Part shown: positions 14,704 through 21,405 of the stretch, one piece after another
How the letters are laid out: every line of letters starts with the position of its first letter
Numbering within the stretch: the stretch's first letter is position 1
Source: Eubacterium sp. ER2
GTDB lineage: Bacteria; Bacillota; Clostridia; Lachnospirales; Lachnospiraceae
Assembly: GCF_000765215.1 (NCBI RefSeq)
Contig: NZ_JPJE01000023.1
Span: 1-34,704 of the forward strand
DNA: 34,704 nt
Reading direction: 5' to 3'
Position numbers and translations under genes: made by a program
Notes under the pieces: model-generated
Told to the model about the DNA's origin: nothing
Databases searched by the model: none
What the model saw: only the letters and a program-made list of their open reading frames with translations

Positions 14704-15035
14704 TGGAAACTTATTACAACCCGGAGGATCTTGCAAAATTTGGTACGATTGGCGAGGAGGCTCCCCAGTTGGCAGAGAAATTTTTTGACTATTATGGAGC
14801 TGTGTTTGCAGAGGGAGCTCTGACCGCAAGAGAGAAAGCTTTGATCGCACTGGCTGTAGCACATGCGGTGCAGTGCCCTTACTGTATAGACTCTTATACA
14901 AACGACTGCCTGAATAAGGGAGTCAGCGAAGAGCAGATGATAGAAGCTGTTCATGTAGCGGCTGCGATCAGAGGGGGAGCTACACTGGTGCATGGTGTGC
15001 AAATGAAAAATATTGTAAAGAAACTGGAGCTGTAA
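14703..15035 (+). CDS. AhpD/carboxymuconolactone decarboxylase-like protein of arsenosugar clusters
   Basis: A 110-residue protein of the CMD/AhpD fold. The redox motif CPYC (Cys58 and Cys61) is followed by a third cysteine (Cys69) in CIDSYTNDC, and His54 precedes it in AVAHAVQC. This matches the peroxidase-like subfamily named for its association with arsenosugar biosynthesis (TIGR04029 type, from memory). CMD proteins of this type use the CxxC pair for peroxide or disulfide reduction, usually as oligomers. It lies directly before the ArsS-like gene (4-base gap), the conserved order for that subfamily. The substrate is unknown. Confidence 0.82.
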   Translation: METYYNPEDLAKFGTIGEEAPQLAEKFFDYYGAVFAEGALTAREKALIALAVAHAVQCPYCIDSYTNDCLNKGVSEEQMIEAVHVAAAIRGGATLVHGVQMKNIVKKLEL

Positions 15036-15039
15036 AAAT

Positions 15040-16023
15040 ATGAGTCAGGCATTGGAAGATTTAAGAGGATTAAAGTGTATTCCTGATTTTGAGGACAGGA
15101 TTACATCGGAGGAATATAAATATACAACAGATAAGTTGGATGTTATGCAGATTAATGTGGGCAGACTGTGTAACCTTGCCTGTAAACACTGTCACGTAGA
15201 GGCGGGACCGGGCAGAACAGAAATCATGCCCCGAAAAGTCATGGAGGCCTGCCTTGCAGTCTGCAGGGAGCAGCAGGTGTCCACTATCGACATAACCGGA
15301 GGAGCACCTGAGATGAACCCGGACTTTGAATGGCTTGTGGAGGAGTCCTGTAAAATATGCAGTCATGTGATTGTCCGTACTAACCTTGTTATTTTAAAAG
15401 AAGAGAAGTATAGACATCTGCCGAAATTTTATGCAGATCATAAAGTGGAGGTAGTCTGCTCCCTCCCCTATTACAGGGCCAAGGAGATGAACAGGGTCAG
15501 AGGAGACGGCACATTTGAGACTGCTATAGAGGTGATCCGGGAACTCAACAAGCTGGGCTATGGAAAAGAAGAGGATCTGGTGCTGAACATGGTGTATAAT
15601 CCTGCCGGAGCATTTTTCCCGCCGGCACAGGATGCTATGGAAAAAGAGTATAAAATGAAATTGTGGAAGGACTACGGTATTGTGTTCAATAGTCTCTTTA
15701 CGATCACCAATAATCCTATGGGACGTTTTGAGACCTTTTTGAAGAGAAGCGGAAATTTGGAAAGTTATATGAAAAAGCTTTCTGATGCGTTTAATACAGC
15801 TACTCTTCCGGGGCTTATGTGCCGGTTCCAGATTTCAGTGAGATATGACGGAAAAGTGTACGACTGTGATTTTAATCAGGCCGCAGACCTGCCTGTCCTG
15901 ACAGGAGAAACGATTTTTGACATGGTGGGTAAACCCTATAAAAAGCGGAAGATATGTCTTGCAAATCACTGCTACGGATGTACAGCAGGGCAGGGATCCA
16001 GCTGTGGCGGAGCAACAGAGTAA
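15040..16023 (+). CDS. arsS: ArsS-like radical SAM enzyme (arsenosugar biosynthesis type)
   Basis: A 327-residue radical SAM protein with the cluster motif CNLACKHC (Cys44, Cys48, Cys51) followed by HVEAGPGRTE, characteristic of the radical SAM/Cys-rich family TIGR04167 that includes ArsS. ArsS transfers the 5'-deoxyadenosyl group of SAM to dimethylarsenite on the way to arsenosugars. The Cys-rich C-terminus (CRFQ, CDFN, CLANHCYGC and a final SSCGG) is of SPASM type and would hold auxiliary clusters or bind the substrate atom. GGAG lies about 12 bases upstream of the ATG. The CMD gene before it and the glycosyltransferase after it match the known neighbourhood. No arsM is in the window, so another acceptor (sulfur, selenium or arsenic supplied elsewhere) is open. 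Confidence 0.85.
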   Translation: MSQALEDLRGLKCIPDFEDRITSEEYKYTTDKLDVMQINVGRLCNLACKHCHVEAGPGRTEIMPRKVMEACLAVCREQQVSTIDITGGAPEMNPDFEWLVEESCKICSHVIVRTNLVILKEEKYRHLPKFYADHKVEVVCSLPYYRAKEMNRVRGDGTFETAIEVIRELNKLGYGKEEDLVLNMVYNPAGAFFPPAQDAMEKEYKMKLWKDYGIVFNSLFTITNNPMGRFETFLKRSGNLESYMKKLSDAFNTATLPGLMCRFQISVRYDGKVYDCDFNQAADLPVLTGETIFDMVGKPYKKRKICLANHCYGCTAGQGSSCGGATE

Positions 16024-16034
16024 GGGAGGATACA

Positions 16035-16463
16035 ATGAAACAAGAAGAGATCAGGGAGTTGTTTATAAAGGGAATAGACTGTTCACAGGTGGTCGCCGGG
16101 GCATTTGCAGAAGAAATGGGAATGACAGAAGAAGAGGCAAGAAAAGTATCTGCCTGCTTCGGAGGTGGGATGATGTGCGGGGAAACCTGCGGGGCAGTTA
16201 CGGGAGCTTTGATGGTTCTTGGAATGAAATATGGTCATTGCAAGGAAGACGACATGGATCAGAAGAACATTATGATGCAGAAAACAGCAGAATTTAAGGC
16301 TTATTTTCAGCAGAAATATCCCTCCTGCATGTGCCGGGAACTTTTGGGGTATGATCTGGGAAAACCAGGGGAACTCGAGAAGGTGATGGAGGAAGGGCTC
16401 CTGCTTGACTTCTGTCCGGGGGTTGTGGAAGCTGCTATAGAGGCGCTGGAGAAGGTTCTGTAA
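16035..16463 (+). CDS. C_GCAxxG_C_C family redox-type protein
   Basis: A 142-residue Cys-rich protein of the C_GCAxxG_C_C family (PF09719). Cysteines are at 16, 41, 48, 52 and 69, with the signature CGETCGAVTG at 48-57, plus CMC in the C-terminal half and a last Cys near 131. The family is common in anaerobes and probably binds a metal or cluster, but its function is unknown. I used the ATG at 16035 with GGGAGGA upstream; an open frame extends further upstream but overlaps the ArsS gene. The stop is followed at once by the start of the glycosyltransferase fusion. A role as a thiol or metal partner of ArsS is inference from position. Confidence 0.8.
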   Translation: MKQEEIRELFIKGIDCSQVVAGAFAEEMGMTEEEARKVSACFGGGMMCGETCGAVTGALMVLGMKYGHCKEDDMDQKNIMMQKTAEFKAYFQQKYPSCMCRELLGYDLGKPGELEKVMEEGLLLDFCPGVVEAAIEALEKVL

Positions 16464-17801
16464 ATGGATAGAGCGATTATTGTGTTCACACGTGTGCCCC
16501 TGCCGGGAAAGACAAAGACGCGTATGATGCCGGCATTGTCCGGGAAAGAGTGTGCCAGGTTGCACACTTACTTTCTGCAGGATATATGTGAAGCCTGTCA
16601 GGCGTGCAGAGAGGATGTGTATGTGAATTATACACCAGAGGATGAACAGAAAACAGGGATACTGCGGGATATTTTCGGCAGAGATGCAGAATACTTTCCA
16701 CAGCAGGGGGATACATTGGGGCAGAGAATGTACCACGCTATAGAAAAAGTGCTTGAGAAGGGATACAAAAGCTGTATCTTGATCGGTACCGATGTCCCGG
16801 AGCTCAGAGCTGAGCACATGATCCGGGCGTTTGATCTGCTTGTAGAACATGATATTGTATTTGGGAAAACAAAAGATGGCGGCTATTACCTGATCGGCAT
16901 GAAAAAGCCGTGGAAAGAAGCTTTTGGATTGGAACAATATGGTGTCAGTACAGTATTTGAGGAAACCCTTTGCAGACTTCGAAGTCTCGGGGTTTCTATC
17001 GGCTATACGGCTGAATTGCAGGATATGGACACACCGGCTGACCTTCAGGGGTATAGGGATCGTATGCGTGCAGATGATTTCCTGAAAGGATCAAAGACAG
17101 GGAAATATCTTGCGTCTAACAGCCGCATTTCCATTATCGTGCCTGTGTATAATGAAGAGAAGACGATAGGATACCTGCAGGATCAGCTCAGGGAACTGAA
17201 GGGCAAGTGTGAGATTATTCTGGTAGACGGAGGCAGTACTGACCATACTCTGGATAAGATCTCAAATGATTTCACATTATTACATGCTCCAAAAAGCCGT
17301 GCGGCTCAAATGAATGCCGGTGCGAAAGCAAGTCACGGTGATGTCCTTTTTTTCCTTCACTGTGACAGCGAGCTCCCGGCGCATCCTCTGGCCCAGATAC
17401 GGGAGGTCATGAGAGATCACCGGGCAGGATGCTTTGGGATTGCTTTTCATTCCCGGAATTTTTTCATGTTTACGTGCCGGATCATATCCAATCACCGGGT
17501 AAAGGACAGAAAAGTCATGTTCGGGGATCAGGGTATATTTGTTGACAGAAAGCTGTTCTTTGATATTGGAATGTTTCCTGAAATGCCGATCATGGAGGAT
17601 TATCAGTTCTCTCTGACACTGAAAGAGAAAGGGATACGTCTTGGGATGACAAGAAAAAGGATCTACACATCTGACCGGAGATTTCCAAAGGGAACTATTC
17701 CTAAACTGAAACTGATGTGGAAAATGAACCGGATGCGAAAAATGTACCGTGACAAGATCCCTGTACAGACAATTGCCAAGATGTACAAGGATATCAGATA
17801 A
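16464..17801 (+). CDS. DUF2064 nucleotidyltransferase-like / family 2 glycosyltransferase fusion
   Basis: A 445-residue cytosolic or membrane-associated protein joining two enzymes that are often separate. Residues 1 to about 205 are a DUF2064 (TIGR04282-type, CofC-like) domain with FTRVPLPGKTKTRM (8-21), LIGTDVPEL and KTKDGGYYLIG. Residues from about 220 are a GT-A glycosyltransferase (TIGR04283 type) with IIVPVYNEE, LVDGGSTDHT (about 253-262), SRAAQMNAGA, FLHCDSE and MEDYQFS (from about 377). In arsenosugar-type clusters these two families are neighbours; the fusion supports a shared pathway step, such as making and using an activated sugar. The start codon directly follows the previous stop. 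Sugar and acceptor cannot be read from the sequence. Confidence 0.85.
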   Translation: MDRAIIVFTRVPLPGKTKTRMMPALSGKECARLHTYFLQDICEACQACREDVYVNYTPEDEQKTGILRDIFGRDAEYFPQQGDTLGQRMYHAIEKVLEKGYKSCILIGTDVPELRAEHMIRAFDLLVEHDIVFGKTKDGGYYLIGMKKPWKEAFGLEQYGVSTVFEETLCRLRSLGVSIGYTAELQDMDTPADLQGYRDRMRADDFLKGSKTGKYLASNSRISIIVPVYNEEKTIGYLQDQLRELKGKCEIILVDGGSTDHTLDKISNDFTLLHAPKSRAAQMNAGAKASHGDVLFFLHCDSELPAHPLAQIREVMRDHRAGCFGIAFHSRNFFMFTCRIISNHRVKDRKVMFGDQGIFVDRKLFFDIGMFPEMPIMEDYQFSLTLKEKGIRLGMTRKRIYTSDRRFPKGTIPKLKLMWKMNRMRKMYRDKIPVQTIAKMYKDIR

Positions 17802-17827
17802 GTGACCTGCAGAAAGAGGAATATGTT

Positions 17828-18841
17828 ATGAATGAAATGGAACAGTTAATAGCCTATGCCGGGCTTCCCACATACAGACAGGCGCTGGGTCTTCCGGCAG
17901 ATATAACAGAGGAATACACCATGCTGGCACAGGGAGAATACAACAGAAACTATCTGTTTACCCATCCTCTGACAGGCAAGAAACTTTTATTTCGGGTCAA
18001 TTTTGGCAGCCAGATGCATTTGGATGATCAGATAGAGTACGAGTACCGAGCACTGAAACTGCTTGAAAGATCCGGACGTACGCCAAAGCCATTGTATGTA
18101 GATGGATCTTTGAAGCATATACCGTACGGTGTGATGGTGATGGAATATCTCCCGGGACATGTCCTGGATTACCGCACAGAAAATGTCTTCGCCGCACAGT
18201 GCCTTGCAGATATCCACAGTGTATCCGTGCCGGAAGATACGCATCTGATCGCACCGCTGAACCAGCTCCGCGCCATACTGGAAGAATGTGAGGAAATGTT
18301 TGCAAAATATGAGGGCTCCTTGCTGGCAGACCGGCAGAAAGCTGCAAAGATCCGTGAAATGCTGGACAAGGTATGGGAAAAGGCAGACAGCCTGGATAAG
18401 CCGGCATATCGCTGCTGTATCAACACAGAACTGAATTCAACAAACTTTCTTATTAACGGAGAGGAAAAGGACAACTATCTGATCGACTGGGAAAAGCCGT
18501 TATACGGTGAACCGGCCCAGGATCTTGGACATTTTCTGGCTCCCACGACCACATTCTGGAAGACGGATGTGATCCTCACTGTGCAGGAAATGAAGGACTT
18601 TATCGGTGAATATATAAAATATGTAGATGGCAGATTTAACACGGAGGGTCTGAAAGAAAGAACAATGGTATATGTCCCTGTCACATGCCTGAGAGGGATA
18701 ACCTGGTGTGCCATGGCATGGATAGAATACCAGCAGCCGGATAAAGAAATCTTTAACCGGTCTACGTATGAAAAACTAGAACAGTACTTAAGTTGGGAGT
18801 TTCTAAACAGGATTGAGAAATTTATAGACCATCAAGTATAG
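17828..18841 (+). CDS. Aminoglycoside/choline phosphotransferase-fold protein with altered catalytic loop
   Basis: A 337-residue cytosolic protein of the APH/choline-kinase fold (APH phosphotransferase family). The N-lobe has a nucleotide-binding region (LAQGEYNRNYLF) and the lysine/arginine strand LLFRVNFG; the hinge is MEYLPGHVL. The catalytic loop, normally HxDxxxxN, reads N199-T-E201-LNST-N206, so the usual His and catalytic Asp are replaced by Asn and Glu. The metal-binding Asp220 in LIDWEKP is kept. It may still phosphorylate slowly, use Glu as the base, or only bind its ligand. Context suggests a sugar or amino-alcohol substrate of the surrounding pathway. It is 26 bases after the glycosyltransferase fusion, with its own ribosome binding site. 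Confidence 0.8.
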   Translation: MNEMEQLIAYAGLPTYRQALGLPADITEEYTMLAQGEYNRNYLFTHPLTGKKLLFRVNFGSQMHLDDQIEYEYRALKLLERSGRTPKPLYVDGSLKHIPYGVMVMEYLPGHVLDYRTENVFAAQCLADIHSVSVPEDTHLIAPLNQLRAILEECEEMFAKYEGSLLADRQKAAKIREMLDKVWEKADSLDKPAYRCCINTELNSTNFLINGEEKDNYLIDWEKPLYGEPAQDLGHFLAPTTTFWKTDVILTVQEMKDFIGEYIKYVDGRFNTEGLKERTMVYVPVTCLRGITWCAMAWIEYQQPDKEIFNRSTYEKLEQYLSWEFLNRIEKFIDHQV

Positions 18842-18918
18842 TCTGTATGAAAAGTATTGTCATAGAAGGAGTGCGTTGCAAATATGCAGACAGGGTGTTG
18901 AGGGAGAGAGGAATAATA

Positions 18919-19920
18919 GTGAGTTTTAGAAAAAAAGTTTTGGTATTATGTTTGACGGCGGTATTGGCTGTGATAACGGGCTGTAGTGGGAACGATGCAG
19001 ACGATCCTGTTCCGGCTGTGACTGACAAAATAGATGATGATGTGCAGTATAAACAGAAAGAGGATAAGGTGGAAGAGGAAGAAACCATACCTGACGACGG
19101 ACATTTTCATGGAGAATATGTGGTTACCGGTGATTATGCTAAAGATCGAATAGGTGCAGAAGACGCCCTCTTTATCGATGCGAGAGGGTGGCAGAAGGCA
19201 GTCCTTGGCACACTGAAAGGTGCTATAGCCACGACCTGGCAGGATCTCTGTACGTGTCAGGAGGGACAGGCCGGTGATGCGGGCTGGGGAAAGATTCCTG
19301 CGCCGGATGATCTGGAGAAAAGATTGGGAGAGCTTGGGATCACAAAAGATAAAGAGATCATTGTATTTGCCGATACTGTGGACGGATGGGGGGATGATGC
19401 CCGCCTCGTGTGGGAATTTCTGGCAGCAGGCTTTGCGGACGTCAAAATGATAGACGGGGGTTATGCAGCGGCAAAAGCTGCGGGAGCAGAGACACAGCTG
19501 TTCGCCTCCGGCACCGAGCCAGGAGAAGTTACAGTTGACAAAATTGACAACACACATGTAATGACAACAGAGGAGCTGCAGGAAAACTATGATGATTATA
19601 CAATCGTGGATGTGAGGACAGACGAGGAATATAATGGCGCAATTCTGTACAATGAGGCACAGGGCGGCCATCTTCCGGGAGCCATCCATGTCCGGTATAC
19701 AGATCTGTTTCAGGAAGACGGGACACTGAAGCCCAATCAAGAGCTGATCGAAATGTTTGAGAGTGCCGGTGTAGATAAGGATGATAAGGTTGTTACGTAC
19801 TGCACAGGGGGCATTCGTTCAGCGTACACCCAACTGGTCCTTGAAATGTGTGGATACGAGAACACATGGAATTATGACCAGTCTTTCTGGCGCTGGTCGG
19901 TAGTTGGAGAAGTGGAGTAG
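18919..19920 (+). CDS. Second rhodanese (sulfurtransferase) lipoprotein
   Basis: From a GTG start at 18919 this gives a 333-residue exported lipoprotein. The signal peptide ends in VITGC (lipidated Cys22), an acidic linker follows, and then two rhodanese domains. The first (about 65-200) has DARGWQKAVLG and GGYAAAKAAG but no catalytic Cys (FADTVDG). The second (about 210-330) has VDVRTDEEY, GHLPGAIHV and the active loop YCTGGIRSA with Cys295. The upstream in-frame ATG (18847) would add a stretch that spoils the signal peptide; GAGAGGA lies 6-7 bases before the GTG. It has the same build as the lipoprotein at 10675 but is AT-richer and distinct in sequence. It lies 5 bases before the glycosyltransferase gene. 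Confidence 0.85.
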   Translation: MSFRKKVLVLCLTAVLAVITGCSGNDADDPVPAVTDKIDDDVQYKQKEDKVEEEETIPDDGHFHGEYVVTGDYAKDRIGAEDALFIDARGWQKAVLGTLKGAIATTWQDLCTCQEGQAGDAGWGKIPAPDDLEKRLGELGITKDKEIIVFADTVDGWGDDARLVWEFLAAGFADVKMIDGGYAAAKAAGAETQLFASGTEPGEVTVDKIDNTHVMTTEELQENYDDYTIVDVRTDEEYNGAILYNEAQGGHLPGAIHVRYTDLFQEDGTLKPNQELIEMFESAGVDKDDKVVTYCTGGIRSAYTQLVLEMCGYENTWNYDQSFWRWSVVGEVE

Positions 19921-19925
19921 GCAAA

Positions 19926-21089
19926 ATGGTCAGTATATTGATGTGTACATATAACAGAGAACAATATCTGAAGCGTGCGATCGACAGTGTGATAGCGCAG
20001 ACATATACAGAGTGGGAACTGATCATTGTGGATGACGGATCGACGGACAACACGGAGCAACTCGTGGCTTTCTATCCGGATCCAAGGATCCGCTATATAA
20101 AGATGGATAAAAATCGTTTTTACTGTTATGCCGCCAATTATGGCCTTCAGAATTGCAGAGGCGATTACGTGGCATTCCAGAACAGTGATGATGAATGGCT
20201 GCCGGACAAACTGGAAAAACAGATGAGGTTTATGGAGGAGCATACAGAGGCTGGCGCTTGTTTTACAGAAGTTACTTTAATCGACAATGAGGGGAATGAT
20301 CTGTCTGAGCGGTGTCTACCCATGGAAAAACTGTTTGAAAACCATTATGAAGATCAGAAAGACTGGATGCATTTTTTTCTGCATAAGGGGAACTGTGTGT
20401 GCCATCCATCTGCACTTGTACGAAAAAAAGTCATGGATGAGGTGGGTGGTTTTAACCTGATGTACTGCCAGCTTGCTGATTTTGATCTCTGGGTGCGTAT
20501 TGTCACTGAACATCCTATATATGTTCTGCCGGAAAAACTGATACGGTTCCGGTGGGATATAAATAAGCAGGAACAGGTAAGCAGCGCGACAGAAAAGAAC
20601 TTGATCCGCTCTTTTAACGAGCAGATGCTGATCCGAAAGCAGATGATAGATCGCCTGAGCGACGAACAGATGCTGCTGTTCTTTAAATCGGAATTTCAGA
20701 AGAAAACTTCTTCATCTCATCTTGAACTGGAATTTGAAAAAGCGTTTCTTTTAATGCACTGCATAGATGACTCCCCAGAAATGAGGCTTCCAGGCATAAA
20801 TAAGTTAGAGGAAGTTTTGAAAATAGAGGGGGCTGTTGAAGTCCTGGAGAGGCATTTTGATCTTACCTTGCAGGAAATTTATTCCTGGAATCGGGGCCAC
20901 TGGTATACAGATTTTATATTGGAACAGAAAATATCCGAGGCAAAGAGGCAGCTGGCTGCTTATCAGGAAAAAGTAAACATGCAGGAATATCTGATAGATC
21001 AATACCGGAATTCAAGCAGCTGGAGATATACGGAACCATTCAGGCGCGTAGGAAGAATGGTTCGGCGTATAGTCAAGAAAACAAAATAA
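19926..21089 (+). CDS. Family 2 glycosyltransferase
   Basis: This 387-residue protein starts with a GT-A fold domain (about 1-220): SILMCTYNREQYL at 3-15, VDDGSTDNT near 35-43, the NSDDEW metal-binding motif near 86-91 and the later LADFDLWVR segment. A helical C-terminal part of about 160 residues ends in a basic tail (RMVRRIVKKTK). The segment SSSWRYTEPFRR near the end recalls cell-surface polysaccharide glycosyltransferases. It adds a sugar from a nucleotide or lipid donor to an unknown acceptor. It is the last gene of the same-strand series and is followed by a clear terminator. Donor specificity cannot be assigned. Confidence 0.87.
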   Translation: MVSILMCTYNREQYLKRAIDSVIAQTYTEWELIIVDDGSTDNTEQLVAFYPDPRIRYIKMDKNRFYCYAANYGLQNCRGDYVAFQNSDDEWLPDKLEKQMRFMEEHTEAGACFTEVTLIDNEGNDLSERCLPMEKLFENHYEDQKDWMHFFLHKGNCVCHPSALVRKKVMDEVGGFNLMYCQLADFDLWVRIVTEHPIYVLPEKLIRFRWDINKQEQVSSATEKNLIRSFNEQMLIRKQMIDRLSDEQMLLFFKSEFQKKTSSSHLELEFEKAFLLMHCIDDSPEMRLPGINKLEEVLKIEGAVEVLERHFDLTLQEIYSWNRGHWYTDFILEQKISEAKRQLAAYQEKVNMQEYLIDQYRNSSSWRYTEPFRRVGRMVRRIVKKTK

Positions 21090-21098
21090 TGTAAGGAT

Positions 21099-21163
21099 AA
21101 ATCTTCGTCGATTTCCGTTTTGTGGCACCCGGCTATAAGCGGAAGTTGACGAAGATTTTTTTG
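21099..21163 (+). terminator. Terminator of the ArsS-cluster series
   Basis: AAATCTTCGTC (21099-21109) pairs with GACGAAGATTT (21148-21158), with an inner pair TTCCG/CGGAA, followed by a run of seven Ts. It starts 10 bases after the glycosyltransferase stop. Confidence 0.8.
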
Positions 21164-21405
21164 TAAACGGCCGTACTTTTTAGAGCCGGACCAAATTAAA
21201 ATGGTTTTTCTTTTTTGAGAAAATATTTATAGAAAAAAGAAATAAATAAGAATTACTTATAGAAATGAAAGATTTCAAACTTATCTGAATATCTGGTATT
21301 CTCAAACTAAGAAATTCTGAAAATAAAGCGTAAATTTTTTCGTTGGAGAGGGGGAAATGATAAAAATTCAGAATTTTTATTGATGGGTCATTAGGAGGAA
21401 ATTAA
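21164..21405. promoter_or_regulatory. AT-rich leader of the giant surface protein gene, with a 21-bp palindrome
   Basis: No gene is seen here. The region is strongly AT-rich and surely holds the surface-protein promoter, though I cannot choose one -35/-10 pair with confidence. Just upstream of the AGGAGG (21393-21398) is a perfect inverted repeat, ATAAAAATTC (21360-21369), central A, then GAATTTTTAT (21371-21380). A related element (AAATTCTGAAAATAAA, about 21322-21337) lies 25 bases before it. These could be operator sites or leader RNA structure. Confidence 0.4.

Noticed and set aside
15954-16034. Extended start of the C_GCAxxG_C_C gene inside the ArsS gene.
   Set aside because: The family begins at the ATG at 16035, which has a good ribosome site; the extension is the overlapping ArsS sequence in another frame.
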